NCBI GenBank assembly: GCA_018398815.1
Contig: CM031600.1
Coordinates: 48,029,894-48,093,893, forward strand
DNA: 64,000 nucleotides
Source: Conus ventricosus
Taxonomy: Eukaryota > Mollusca > Gastropoda > Neogastropoda > Conidae
Reading direction: 5' to 3'
Position 1 is the stretch's first letter. Each line of letters starts with the position of its first letter. The notes under the pieces were generated by a model, which was not told where the DNA came from, did not search any database, and saw only the letters and a program-made list of their open reading frames with translations. The position numbers were made by a program, and so were the translations under genes. Below, in pieces: positions 22,731-34,209 of the stretch.

Positions 22731-23480
22731 ATGCGCATCTATATAAACCAACAAAACAAACGTGTGTTCTAACGTACCCAATTGACATAGGCGCGGTAAT
22801 TATAGGGTTGCCCTTAGAGAAATTGGGTTTAAAGTTATGTGGGCTAAACATATCTGAAAAGGCTCAAAATAACTGGATTAATGTTAATGACGAACAAGGC
22901 AATCAAATAACTCATGTGCAAATACCTGATGGTTACTACAAACTTTTGTTTTTAAAAAGAAGTACTTAGCGAATATGGTATATTGTTACAATTATGAGGC
23001 AAACCTCAGAATTACTATGAATTTTCCACTAGAAGAAAAAAGAGAGTATACTTTCCCAAAGGGCTAGCTCGAATTTAGCTTCACAATAGGGGAGATTATA
23101 GATTTAGTACAAGAGAAGATGTTTATCAATTCAAAAAACCTTCGATTTTTCTCTCGTGAACCCCATTTTGTATGTTCATTTACAACAGTAAAAACATGGC
23201 TAATTTGTTTGCTGGCTATCCGTCTACAGTTCTAAAGGTTTTGCTACCAACTAGGGCAGGGTTTTGCGATTATCAGTTATATAGGTTTTGATGGAGACAG
23301 TGAATTTAAAGAATTAATTAGCGAAGATATAAATCATTGGATGTAAAATAACTAATCAAGATGAAAAGCCAGTTGTTTGTTCTGATTTGTTAATAGAGCT
23401 GGAAGTAGAAGATCGTATTAGAAAAGTAGTAAGGGCTCAGTCCCGCGGGGCGTTAATAGCGCTTTCGTTATATTTAAAAG
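22731..23480 (+). pseudogene. Structural-type gene W, first copy
   Basis: Starts MRIYINQQNKRVF at 22731, divergent from the preceding gene with 35 bases between the starts. Visible parts in changing frames: LGLKLCGLNISEKAQNNWIN, VQIPDGYYKLLF, MNFPLEEKREYTFPKG, LGQGFAIISYIGFDGDSEFKELI and LEVEDRIRKVVR. The W..V/NxxDGYY layout resembles a conserved Polinton gene of unknown role. It is more decayed than the tandem second copy and has lost parts in the middle. Confidence 0.6.
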
Positions 23481-23509
23481 GTTCCATTTTTAAATTTGTT
23501 ATAAAAAAG

Positions 23510-24239
23510 ATGTACGTCTATATAACCAAGCAAAACGAGCGTGTTTTCTTAACGCCACCCAATTAACAAAAAGGCGCGTAATTATAGGATTGCCCTTAAA
23601 GAAATTGGTTTTAAAATAAAATGGATTAACATATCTGAAAGAGCTAAGAATAACTGGGTAGATGTTAAGGATGAACAAGGCAATCTATTAAAACATTTAA
23701 AAATACCCGATGGCTACTACAACTTTTGTTCTTTAAGAGAAGTATTTAGCAATTTTAACATTAAGTTAAAAATCAATGAGGCAAATCTTATAATTACTAT
23801 AAATTTTCCAGAACTTAAAGAAAGGGAGTACGTTTTTCCAAGAAGCCTTGCTCGAATTTTAGGCTTTTATGACAGTGGTGAAACATATCATATTAAAACA
23901 CATATGCACTTAAAAAGCGGACTTTATGAGTATGTAGGCAGTAGACCAGCCGATTTTCTCATGTACCCGATGTTGTATGTCTATTTAGAAGAGTTAAAAA
24001 CAGACCGCAATTTATTTATGGGGCAGCCCTCTACAGTTCTACGAGCACTGCCGGAAATTAAGGCAGGGTTTTGCGATTATCAGTTATACAGGTTTGGTGG
24101 AGACAGCCAATTTAAAGAATTAATTGGCTTAGATATAAACTCATTAAATATAAAAATAACTAACCAAGACGGAAGACTAGTTGTTTGTTCTAATTTATTA
24201 ATAGTGCTGGAAGTAGAAGAACGTACTGTAAACCCGTAA
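23510..24239 (+). pseudogene. Structural-type gene W, second copy
   Basis: A tandem paralog of the gene just upstream. Both start with MxxYI.xQNxRVF and share the 5' flank ttataaaaaagatg. The first half has several frame changes. The second half (23904-24239) is open: MHLKSGLYEYVGSRPADFLM, YPMLYVYLEELKTDRNLFMG, PSTVLRALPEIKAGFCDYQL, ending VEERTVNP. A single related gene stands at 52860-53340 in element 2 (STVLRALPSGKAAYCDYEII). The function is unknown; a fibre-, penton- or cement-type virion part is possible. Confidence 0.62.
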
Positions 24240-24254
24240 TTTTTATGTTCCTGG

Positions 24255-24484
24255 AGAGAATGTAAATATGTTTGTTCACGATCACCCATGTTATTCTGCA
24301 CGGAAACCCCCGTTTCAATTTGCTAATTTCGTCAATATTTGCTGTTTTTGTGTGTTAATTTTGTTTAAAAACAGTGTTAATTTTGGCCAAAACTGACATG
24401 AGAAGGACGTGATTTGTATGTGAAAAGGGGGGTTTTCGGGCAGAATCACATGGGCGGTCGTGAACGAAGATATTTACATTCTCT
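24255..24484. mobile_element. Inverted-repeat (MITE-like) element
   Basis: A 230-bp structure with arms of about 45 bases (24255-24300 and 24439-24484; outer end agagaatgtaaatat) that stay similar for another 20 bases inward (GAAA-CCCCC-TTTCA on both sides). The centre is AT-rich with no coding capacity. It fits a short non-autonomous DNA transposon. It lies exactly between the end of Polinton 1 and the start of the duplicated segment A, so it could also be a terminal feature of one of them. Confidence 0.65.
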
Positions 24485-24712
24485 GAATCAATTTTTTTTC
24501 TGTAATGAATATGATTATGTTTGGAAACAAATGTAACATTTGTGTTGTAGCATACAAAGTGATTTAAGTTTATTAGTTTAATGATAAATTCAGAGTATGA
24601 ACAACTAGTGAGCTCCTGAAAATTACCGAGATCCTCGTGCGTTCCATTTGTATATGTACTACAACCGGATGACTCGAAAAGGAGATAAATGGCGAGAGAC
24701 TGAGCGGTGTAG

Positions 24713-24717
<5 letters not shown>

Positions 24718-24804
<87 letters not shown>

Positions 24805-24830
24805 GATATATGGGGAGGGGGGGGGGGGGT
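24718..24830. repeat. (GA)n(CAGA)n microsatellite and G-run
   Basis: GA repeat 24718-24771, CAGA repeat 24772-24804 and a G-run near 24817-24829. The same array, with different lengths, occurs at 58346-58461. Confidence 0.93.
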
Positions 24831-26561
24831 AAGAAAAAGGAGAGAGAGCAAAAGCAGGGATGCAGCGTCGGTAAAATTGACTAATTTATCCTTATTGTAC
24901 AAAAATATGTTTTAGACGAAGAGGAGAAAGGTTAAATTGTGACAAAACCTGCAGTGAATGTGTTGCTTTGAGTCCTGTCTGTTGGCTTGCTTGTCTGTTT
25001 GACTGTCCATGAGATAAACCCATTGCCCTCCCACCTCCCTACCTGCCCTGGAGTCCCCCATCCAGTTTATCCTCCTCCCCACCTCCCTTACGCACTATCG
25101 ACATCTCCACAGTCTTACAGTATAAACAAAATTTCCTGTCTTCTGGAAAGATTTTGTTGCTTAGGCCTGTAGATACCGTCGCTCTTTTCGAAACCCCCAC
25201 CGCACCCCCCCCCCCCCTTCTTTTCTCCCATCGCCTTTCTTTCTAAATCATCGTTACTGTTCTCCACTCTTTAGTACTGTGTCTATTATGAACGTCTTGG
25301 CGCTTTGTTATTCTCTCGTGACAGTTCTTCACGTGCCAGATGTTTTTCTGCTGTAATCTGAAACATGGTTACACGCGAGATAGCAAACATTGTCCAGAGG
25401 GACATCGCTTGTCCTTTTTGGTATTCATTTGCCTTTGGGGTCTTTTTATTTATGAATTGGTTGTGGTGCCGTATTCATTTGTCTAACATTTGTTGTTCTT
25501 TGCACAATGTTTTTGAATCCTGTAGTGTTCGTCTAAACCTTGCAAATTCAAATTCAGTTGGAAAAAACTGCTAACAGTCATGAAGTGTGATGGCTAGGAC
25601 AGTATATAAGATAAGTGAATTTAGGTAACAATTAAAACATGTTCACTGAGTCAGTCCAAGTCCAACCAGTATTCTTTCTTGTACGACAATTTTTCAGTCC
25701 GACGAATTCCGTATCGCGATCAAATATCCCCCCCCCCCCCACCCCACCCCCCCAAAAAAAAAGCCCCGTGTGGATTTTGCTCAAGACATATGACCAAACC
25801 AGATCTTTTCTTTCACCCGTGTATGAGGGTCTTTTGGCTTTATTTCTTAACCAATACCTAAAACATGTCAAAATCTCAACCATCCTATTCTGATTAGAAA
25901 TCAAACATACAAGCAAATAACATGTAAATATTTGAAAATAGAGAACAACGCTGGTGTGTTATCATTCCCAACATTTTGTTTGTCTTTTTTGACAGTAGCT
26001 GCAGCCTGCTGTTCAAAAGTAGGACTTTTGTCAACCATGACGCTAACTCTTTCTCCACGCCCGGAGGGTGTACTCTTACAGTTCACCACCATCAGCTTTG
26101 CGTTTGTTATTTGCATAATTATTTCATATGTACTATTCAGCATGAAATCTTATTTGCTAATCATGGGTCCACTTAAACTGTTGTCAGTAAAAAGTGTATA
26201 GCTTCCCTCTGCTTCCAGAACAACACGGATAAGATTCAGTGTGGCACCGCAATCAAAAAGAATAAAATTGAACCAAATCAGTATAGACGCTGTCTTCTGT
26301 CACACAACTGCTTAAATGTGCTCTCGTGGTTACGTGGTTTTGTGTGCCTATGAGAGAGAATACAGACTGTGAGCCGTTTAGTGACGTGTATTTTATTAGC
26401 TGAAAACTTGTAGACGGTTTAAACTTAATGCGTTTTTTTAATATTATGCATGTCTGGTCCGCGACGGTAGTGCACCAGTCTTGACCATAGAGCTCAGGTA
26501 CTAGTGAAAAGGTGATGCATCATTTTTAGAAACACCGACAAGGGTTAGAGCGTGTTTCCCA
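24831..26561. other. Noncoding part of segment A
   Basis: No gene recognised. C-runs at about 25206-25220 and 25728-25753 create proline- or glycine-rich shadow frames. The small frames conserved with copy B reflect DNA identity rather than coding constraint. Confidence 0.5.
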
Positions 26562-26572
26562 TCTATCTGTCA

Positions 26573-26608
<36 letters not shown>

Positions 26609-26703
26609 GCCTGCCTGTCTGTCTGCCTGTCTGTCTGCCTGCCTGCCTGCCTGCCTGCCTACCTACCTACTATTAACCTAATTGTCTGTCTGTCTGTCTG
26701 TCT
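26562..26703. repeat. (CTGT)n/(CTGC)n microsatellite
   Basis: Tetranucleotide array of TCTG and TGCC units with a short ACCT stretch. Its counterpart in B is at 60620-60745. Pyrimidine-rich DNA follows to about 27050. Confidence 0.93.
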
Positions 26704-27708
26704 TCTTGTTTATGTATAATCTATCTATATATCTATCAGTTTATCTACCTTTCACTCACTCGTCTATCTATCTATATTTCTATCACTCTAACTATCTTTA
26801 TTTACTTGGCGTTTACCCCCATCCCCCTTCCCGCGTCCTCTCTCTCCCACTCCACACCTCTGTGCCCCAGCCCCCCTACCCTGCCTCCTCATTTTCCCTT
26901 ACCCTTTCCCCAGTCCCCCTCTGCCCTACCCTCCTCCCATCTCTTCTGACCTTCCTCCAAACCTGCTTCCTACGTACTCTCCTACTCCCCTGCTTCACCC
27001 CTTTCATCCACCGCCCCCCATTTCCCCGTCCCCACCCACGCCCTTCTGAAAAAAATTATTAATGTTTGTTCCTTATTATCTCTTTTCAGCCATTGGCTTC
27101 GGATCCCTGTTCGCCCCCCCCCCCCCCTCCCTTCCCACTACCCTGTCTTTTCTTTCTGATAGAAAACCCCTTTCCCCTGCCCCCCCCCCCCTCCCTCCTT
27201 GTTCCCTTTCCACCTCCCTCTGAAAACTTTTGGTTACGTTGCAGTGACTCTCTTCTCTCACACACACTCGCACACCCTCGCACACATACGCACGCGCACG
27301 CACGCGCACGCAGACGCACGCATGGGCCTACTCACCTGTTTGCTTCAGACCCGTTTCGAATTCCTTGGAGGAAAAAAGTGTAGGAACCCAGAAATAAACC
27401 AGGGATCTTAAAATCTTCAGTCTAACAATTTTCTAAGTGAACCTTTCCGGCTGACAATAAGCACGGTGTTTGTAGGAACACCAACGGCGAGACGTCTTTA
27501 ACTGACTTTGCCATGTGGTCACACTTAAAAAGGCATTAATAGATTTTCAAGCATGAAAGTGACTCGCTTTTGATCAGTGTTCAGTACGGCAATGATTCAC
27601 AATGCCAGATTTGGTGGAGATCCGAAGAAAAATGTGGATTTGTGTAAGCAACAACGAAGACAACTTCATACAGACAGAGATACTTACAAACAGATAGACT
27701 GCGAGATA

Positions 27709-27841
<133 letters not shown>

Positions 27842-28023
27842 ATTGAAGTAAAAAGGCAAACAAGCAATGTAAACAAATATAATCCGATATTTCGAGCGGC
27901 TGCTCTTTTTCAAGGACGACAGACTGTGTAGTCACGTCAAAAGTGGAGTGACATCATCAAGTCGATGCTAAAAGAAAACTTGCGTCATGACAGTAATGTC
28001 ATCACCAAGTGATGCAAAGTCTA

Positions 28024-28055
28024 ACCAGGGACCGTACAGCTGTACGGTCCCTGGT
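28024..28055. repeat. Perfect 32-bp palindrome
   Basis: The 16 bases ACCAGGGACCGTACAG are followed at once by their exact reverse complement, with no spacer. Confidence 0.95.
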
Positions 28056-28140
28056 CTAAACACACCATCCTGTTGTTATATTTAGTCACTCCCCACCCTC
28101 ACCAATATACTAAACAGCTCCCTCTCTCCCCCCTTTTCAC

Positions 28141-28196
28141 TCTTTCTCTCTCTCTCTCTCTCTCTGTCTCTGTCTCTCTCTCCCTCCTCCCCCCCC

Positions 28197-28259
<63 letters not shown>
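28141..28259. repeat. (TC)n microsatellite
   Basis: Two TC tracts separated by a C-rich stretch near 28185-28200. Confidence 0.95.
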
Positions 28260-28260
<1 letters not shown>

Positions 28261-28741
28261 GTTTTCATTTTGTTAGTTGCACCAGAGGGAACAACTGAGT
28301 CACTATTAAATGCAGGGAAACTCAGTGCGTGTAACTAATAGTTAGTCATGTGTGTTCAGGCCTTGTGGGTGCTTTGTTTGTAGTTTACGAATCCAGAATC
28401 TCCAATAGGGATAATTCATCTGCGGAGGGAGTCTTCCAACCTCCAATTTTTCCCACCTTTTATTGGCATTGAATATTGAAGAGCATGAAGTTATACGACA
28501 GAGACTTCCGAAATTCTGCATGGTTATTTACGATGTAAAAACATATATCTGTTTACTTTGAATATGTCAACGAGAGGACATTTCCATGAAAAATAAACCT
28601 TTTGTTCAAACTCACTTACTTGTACACGTTTTTACAAACAGGGTTACAAATTTTTCGAATTTCGAACTTCCACTTGTCACAGCAGGACATGATAAAAAAA
28701 AAAATCAGACAGCAGGAAGAATACTGTTTTTGGACTATGTA

Positions 28742-28757
28742 GTGTGTGTGTGTGTGT

Positions 28758-28804
<47 letters not shown>

Positions 28805-28827
28805 TGTGTGCGTTCGTGCGTGCGCGC

Positions 28828-28897
<70 letters not shown>

Positions 28898-28972
28898 TGA
28901 GTGCTCGCGCGCGTGTGCGTGCATGCGTGTGTTGTGTGTGTGTGTGTGTGTGTGGTGTGTGTGTGTGTGTGT

Positions 28973-29000
<28 letters not shown>
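28742..29000. repeat. (GT)n microsatellite at LINE 3' end
   Basis: About 260 bases of GT with a few GTGC-rich interruptions. It ends exactly where the 3' tail of the minus-strand LINE begins (taacaacaataac). Paired with 61413-61662 in copy B. Confidence 0.95.
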
Positions 29001-29003
<3 letters not shown>

Positions 29004-29942
29004 CAACAATAACATAACTATTAATGGTTTTATTCAGTTTTTGCAGGCCCCTGGCCCATATGAACAGGAGAACTTAATTGCACAATAATTAGCATGGTAC
29101 AGGTGAGTTTGAAAGCAGATTATAAAACAATGAACATTTCCTACATTCTGCATCTGCCACACATATCCAAAGCCATAAGTGCACAATAGCAGTCTTACAT
29201 GTGTAACCCAGTTTTTCCTACCAGAGTGATCGTGTATTTACAACATTTTATTGCATTGTTTTGGATATCTGTTGTCGGACATAGACACACGCCTGCACCA
29301 ATATTTCACAAGTCGAAGATATGTATCAATATAGATAGCATATCTACTACACTCCCAAGAGCAATGTTGTTTTTGACATCCCTTCCAACCCCTAAAATCA
29401 TCTTGCAAAATTTTAATCTGGACTTTTTCAATAGCATCATATTTTTGAAACCCCCATATTTCAGAACCATACAACAGAACTGGTTTTACTTTCGTGTCAA
29501 AAATTTTGAATAAGTTAGCAACTGGAATTCCTTGAAGTTTAACATGCAGTCTTTAATTCCTGCCACCGCTCTCAGAGCCTTACTGACAGATTTTCTGCAC
29601 ACCTGGACCAGTTTAATGTGGCTGAGAATATAACGCCAAGATAATTGTACCTAGCTTCAACCTGGATCTGCTTACCATCATAACACCATTTCTCAGTTGA
29701 TTTAATGAAACCACCATTTTTGAAGACCACCACTCTGGTTTATCCATATTCACAGTCAGGCCCCATTTACGGCAGTATTTTTCTAGACACACACTCTCTT
29801 CTTTGCAAGTCTACCACAGAAGTCGGAAACTAAAGCAATATCATCGGCATACATCAACAGAAAAATACCAAGTGGGTCTGCAAAAATGTCGATACCACTT
29901 GCACCACGTCTAATAAGTCAGCTTGCAACTCAGACAAAAATA
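29001..29942 (-). mobile_element. LINE copy A, 3' part
   Basis: The 3' end of a minus-strand LINE, separated from its 5' part (39030-41110) by the Gypsy insertion. The reverse transcriptase motif YADD is at 29840-29851. Downstream motifs (WGLTVNMDK, NYLGVIFSA-type thumb, GSEIWGFQKYDAIEK at 29430-29474) agree with copy B. The element ends in a TTATTG/TTGTTG-type tail next to the GT microsatellite. Indels break the frame more often here than in copy B. Confidence 0.85.
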
Positions 29943-31058
29943 TAGATGTAGCCGGGTGCTAACAGTGTATATATTTCTTTTGGTTACCTTTCGTGGATGA
30001 AAATGTTTTGTTCGAGAGTTATCTTCCCCTTACCTCCCTTGGTCGAATCTCCTTTTTTTTATTGTGTAAATTCTTTAAATCATGAATACATCAGAACTTA
30101 CATAGTTGTATGTACGTCACTAAAGTCACAAAAATTAATGTATTTGATTCATTACAACCGTACTGGGCTGAGAAGCCCATATTTTCTCTAAACTGGTATT
30201 TTGCACGAGCAATCTTGGCGCCATTTTCAATTGTCTGTCGAATGAATATTAAATTAATTCTTGATTTTACAAAAAGTAAGAGGAAAACCGAAGAATCTGA
30301 AGATGCATGTTAAAAGTAATGTCTATGAGCTCTCATTTCGTATATCTCATGCTTACGATCTTTTCCGCACAGGCTTGCGACTATACGAAATGACTGACAG
30401 CGCCGGTCCCTTTAGCGAGTCGCCCTTCTTTGTTTACTGTCGGAGTTTTGATCTGAATTGTCGTTTCATGAACTTCGGACTTCTCGATCGAAATCTTGCT
30501 TATGACTCCATTCTGTTATGAATACAACTGAAAATGTGTAGAATTTATTATTTAACAGACCGTTTCAACAGAGTATTTTTCAGTTGAAAATTGTGCGCCG
30601 ACGGCCCGACGAAGTGAAAAGTCAGCTGTGTTTTCTAGTAATTTTTAATAACAGAAATCTCCACTTAGACACTGTCTCGGAAAATGAAATTTATATGTAT
30701 AAAAAGAGTGAGATGCCAGTCTTTTTATTCATTACAAAATTATTTCACGCTGTTTAGTAGTTTTCATCAAAATAAAGGAAAATATGACGTAAGCTTGTTA
30801 AAAGTGGCTTCACTCTTGGACATTAATCAGCAATGATTTAGTACAGGAACAAAATTGTCAAATGTGACTTACTGCATTTTATTCCTTGTGTTCTGAGGTT
30901 TTCATCGATAGTAAATATGTGTTGATAGTTTGAACGGACAGCGAGCCAGACAACACGGAAGCTGCCATAGAAAAACACAAAATTCTGTTGGTTCCGGCCT
31001 CGCGAGGCTCGGTTCGTCTTCGGCACCGTGGTGCTGGCTTTGCGGTCCGGTACATGCT

Positions 31059-31065
31059 TATAAAA
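31059..31065 (+). promoter_or_regulatory. TATA box of 5' LTR
   Basis: TATAAAA in a GC-richer context, about 160 bases before the AATAAA signal. Likely promoter of the retrotransposon. Confidence 0.6.
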
Positions 31066-31224
31066 GTAGAGCGTTGTGTGAGAATGGATCAGTGTACCCC
31101 TAGAGTTCCATGATGTGAGCGACTGGCATGAGAGGCAGAGAGAGGGCGCGCTCAGTGCGCTGAGTGCTGAGAGCGAGAGTTCCCAGGCTGCGTTCCTGGT
31201 TTGAGCTCCTAGCCATGGGAGAGA

Positions 31225-31230
31225 AATAAA
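31225..31230 (+). promoter_or_regulatory. Polyadenylation signal in 5' LTR
   Basis: AATAAA about 120 bases before the LTR end; the same site lies in the 3' LTR at 38903-38908, where it would end the transcript. Confidence 0.5.
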
Positions 31231-31353
31231 AGAAGAAAAACTCCACGTCGTCCACTGCGTCTTCTTGACTGGCTGTTGTCCCTTGGTTCCTGCACTTATT
31301 ACCATCTGCCTGTCTTCACCTGCACACCCCTTACCCCTCCACACCATCACAAC

Positions 31354-31371
31354 TGGCGCTGCGAGCAGGAT
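31354..31371 (+). promoter_or_regulatory. Candidate primer-binding site
   Basis: TGGCGCTGCGAGCAGGAT starts two bases after the 5' LTR. Position and the TGG start fit a tRNA primer-binding site; I cannot name the tRNA. Confidence 0.55.
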
Positions 31372-31472
31372 CGGAGACAGAAGGACCAAGGAGACACAGC
31401 CCAAGAAGAATTCAGCAGAATGGTACGGAGAAACCAGAAGACACGGGACAACGAAGGCAACCAGGCTGCAGT

Positions 31473-32430
31473 ATGGATGGGCATGGAGGCCAGCCACCCC
31501 TAGCAGCACAGCCTTCAGGTCTACGCCCCCACAAGCTACGCAAGTTTACTGGGGAGGAAGGTGCAGAGGATTTCATCAGGGAAGCCACCTTGATGCTGAG
31601 GCTTCAACCTATGCGGATCTCATGGCTGCTGGCTGGCTCCTGAGCGCCTTGGAGGGCAGAGCGCGCAGCAGGTTCTGACGATGGAGGCAGAGGAGATAGA
31701 CTCGCCTGCGAAAATCTTTGCCATCCTGGAGCAGCACTGGGGTGAGCACAGGGACTCCACTGCCCTTGCTGGAGCATTCTACAACGCCAGCAAGGTCTGG
31801 CAGAGTCGGTGGCTGAATATGCCGCTGCACTGCGGGTCCTCTGGACAAAGACCAACACAGCTACAGCCAACACCCTCTCACCGGCCATGCTGAGGGATTC
31901 CTTTGTCGACGGGCTGCATCCTCCGTCCCTTAGGAGGGACCTGAAGCGGTTCTGAGGGAGAAACAACGACCACTTTTCTGGAAGCAACGCAGGAGGCCCA
32001 GCGCTGGATGCGGGAAGACAACACACCCGAACCCATCGTGCAGCAAGTCGCTGCAGCCGCCAACGCTGATGCCTTCCACCGGCTAGAGACCCAGATTGCC
32101 GCCCTCACCAGTGAGACGGCATCTCTGAAGCAACAGCTCGGGAGCAGCAACAGTCTGCTGTGGTCGCAGCCCTCCAGACCGGAAATGGAAACACCGCCAC
32201 ACCAAACCAGTCGTCGCCAGCCAGAAGACAAAAGGGGTCCAACATGCCTGGTGGTGCCAACGCCCGGGCCACAGAGAGGCAGACTGCCGGGCCAAGCAGC
32301 AGTACAACCTCCGGAACAAATCCCGTCCCATGGTCAACCGCCAGCAACAGCAGCATGAGCAGCAGCGGCAGGGAAACTTCTAACCCCCGTTGCCACCAAT
32401 ATGCAGGCAGGGGGGGCAGGAAGAGCACCA
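31473..32430 (+). pseudogene. Gypsy gag
   Basis: Starts MDGHGGQPPLAAQPSGL with HKLRKFTGEEGAEDFIREA soon after, the capsid-type opening used by Gypsy gag. Frame changes near 31615, 31790 and 31960 separate later parts: LLSALEGRARSR, IDSPAKIFAILEQHWGEHRD, SVAEYAAALRVLWTK and LRDSFVDGLHPPSLRRDLKR. The second half is Gln/Ser/Pro-rich. I see no CCHC zinc knuckle before the protease, which is unusual; it may be lost through indels. Confidence 0.75.
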
Positions 32431-32596
32431 GGCTCGCAGGGGATTGCCGACAGCTGACATCACTGTCAATGGAATGCCAGTCTCCGCCCTCCTTGACACT
32501 GGTAGTGAGGTTACTACCATAACGGAGACCTGGGCTAGACAAACATTTGAGGAACCTGAGGCGAGAGGACTGCCACGTCAAAACTGCGGGCAGTAA
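32430..32596 (+). pseudogene. Gypsy aspartic protease, partial
   Basis: TADITVNGMPVSALLDTGSE holds the retropepsin active site DTG at 32495-32503, followed by VTTITETWARQTF. The frame is lost after 32596; the second half of the protease is not clear. Confidence 0.8.
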
Positions 32597-33192
32597 ATGG
32601 GGCTGAGGTACCCTACTCTGGCCTCCATCTCGTCGACATGGTGGTCTTCGGCACCCGCTGCCTCAGTGTCCCCCGCTCTGGTCGTCAAGGAAACCCACAG
32701 ACCTGTTTATGCAAGACCGCAAAAGGCGACTGCCGGTTCTGCTGGGTATGAACGTCCTCAGCCAATGCCTAAGCAAGTCCCCATCAGCACTCCCCCTCCC
32801 CTGCAAGCATCGCCCAGGAGATCAGGAAACGGCAGCAGACAAAGTAGCCCGTGCCATGACCCGCCCAACGGATCCCAGCCTACTCCATAGCCACTGTCAA
32901 GTGTCGAGTAGCCAAAGCCCTTCGTCGCACCTCCTGGCCACGCCCCTGTCCAGACCTCCTCCCCCATGGCCTGATGCTGATCCCTACATTGGTCAGCATG
33001 AAGTCATGTGAAACGCTATGTCAGGGTAGCCAACCTCTCGCCGGAAGACATATTTTCTGCCAGGACGAACTCCTATTGCTGTCCTGGAAGCCATTGAAGC
33101 AGTGGTTACCATTGGCATCAACGAGCTGATCATCTCGGAAGAAACTGTAAATCCTGTCCCTCCATCAGCCAAAGTCCCCTGTCCAGAGTTCG

Positions 33193-34115
33193 ATGGCACC
33201 ACCAGTCAACAACGTCAGTGCAGGAACTCCTGTCGAGAAGGTCACAAGCCTCATGACAGATGATGAAGATCTTGGCTACACTGATGCGGTTCTCCATCGC
33301 CTGAAGACCAGGGAAGACGTACCAGTTGCCCAGCCATACCGCCGAATCCCTCCTCACCAACTCCAAGAGGTGCAAGAGCACATCAAGGGTCTCCTGTCAA
33401 AAGGAAACATCACCAAGAGCCACAGCCATATGCAGCACCGGTGGTCATTGTGAAGAAAAAAGACGGCAGCATTCGCCTCTGCGTTGATTACAGACGTCTC
33501 AACGCCAAGACTGTAGGAGATGCCTTCCCGCTGCCAAGGATCCAGGAATCTTTCGATGCCTTGGTTGGCTCCCAGTATTTCTCCACCCTTGACCTGGCCT
33601 CGGGCATTTCACCAGATCGCTATGCATTCTGTGACACAGCACAAGACGGCTTTCACCACCCATTTGGCCTCTTTGAATACACTAGGATGCCCATGGGTCT
33701 CTCCACCGCACCTGCTACGTTCCAGAGGACTGATGCAGACCACCATGTCGGACTTCATGTTCCAGTTCCTGCTGGTCTACCTGGACGATCTGCTGGTGTA
33801 TTCGAAGACCTTCGAGGAACACCTGGAGAGTCTTGACCGCCTTCTGCAGAGGATAATCGACACTGGCCTGAAGTTAAGAGCAGACAAGTGCCAGTTCCTA
33901 CGTCGCCAAGTCCAATACCTGGGACATACAATATCCACTGAGGGCGTCAGCTGCGAAGCCGGCAAGGTAGAAGCTGTTCAAGAATGGCCCGTCCCGAGGA
34001 CCACGACAGATCTGAGAAGTTTCCTGGGGTTTGCTAGCTACTACCGGCGGTTCATTCGAAACTTCGCCAGAATGCCGGACCTCTCCATGACCTGGTGGCA
34101 AAGGCTGGCAGCAAA
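33193..34115 (+). pseudogene. Gypsy reverse transcriptase
   Basis: Copies element RNA into [23 protein letters not shown] and [10 protein letters not shown] open the domain. After one frame change (about 33430) come [29 protein letters not shown] (first Asp) and [20 protein letters not shown] second change near 33735 is followed by [14 protein letters not shown], with the catalytic YLDD at 33778-33789, then LRADKCQFLRRQVQYLGHTI and LRSFLGFASYYRRFI, the connection to RNase H. All core motifs are present; only the two frame changes break it. Confidence 0.92.
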
Positions 34116-34209
34116 CAAACGAAGAAGGACGGTAGACATATCTATGATGAGGGACCAACACCACCAAGTGGCCTTCGACAATCTGAAACACGGCACTGAC
34201 AACTGCAAC

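Larger units (their letters stand above)
14133..24240. mobile_element. Polinton/Maverick-like element 1, left-truncated
   Basis: A virus-like DNA element of about 8.5 kb without its nested Tc1 insertion. Diagnostic parts are a retroviral-type integrase (plus), an A32-like packaging ATPase (minus) and a capsid-type protein (minus), joined by conserved small membrane and structural genes. Elements with this set are Polintons/Mavericks or the related adintovirus-type group. I see no protein-primed polymerase B and no adenain-like protease here; the polymerase may lie in or beyond the gap. No terminal inverted repeat is visible at either end. Nearly every gene has frameshifts, so it is a fossil or is indel-ridden in the assembly. 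Confidence 0.82.
29947..31351 (+). repeat. 5' LTR
   Basis: TG...CA ends. Contains a TATA-like box and a polyadenylation signal near its right end. Noncoding; open frames inside, such as that at 30838-31509 on the minus strand, are incidental. Confidence 0.93.

Noticed and set aside
25632..26201. Small frames shared by segments A and B
   Set aside because: Their conservation follows from near-identical DNA of a recent duplication, and indels between the copies shift the frames.
30838..31509. 223-codon minus-strand frame
   Set aside because: It lies in the 5' LTR and recurs broken in the 3' LTR; it is antisense to the retrotransposon and shows no protein motif.
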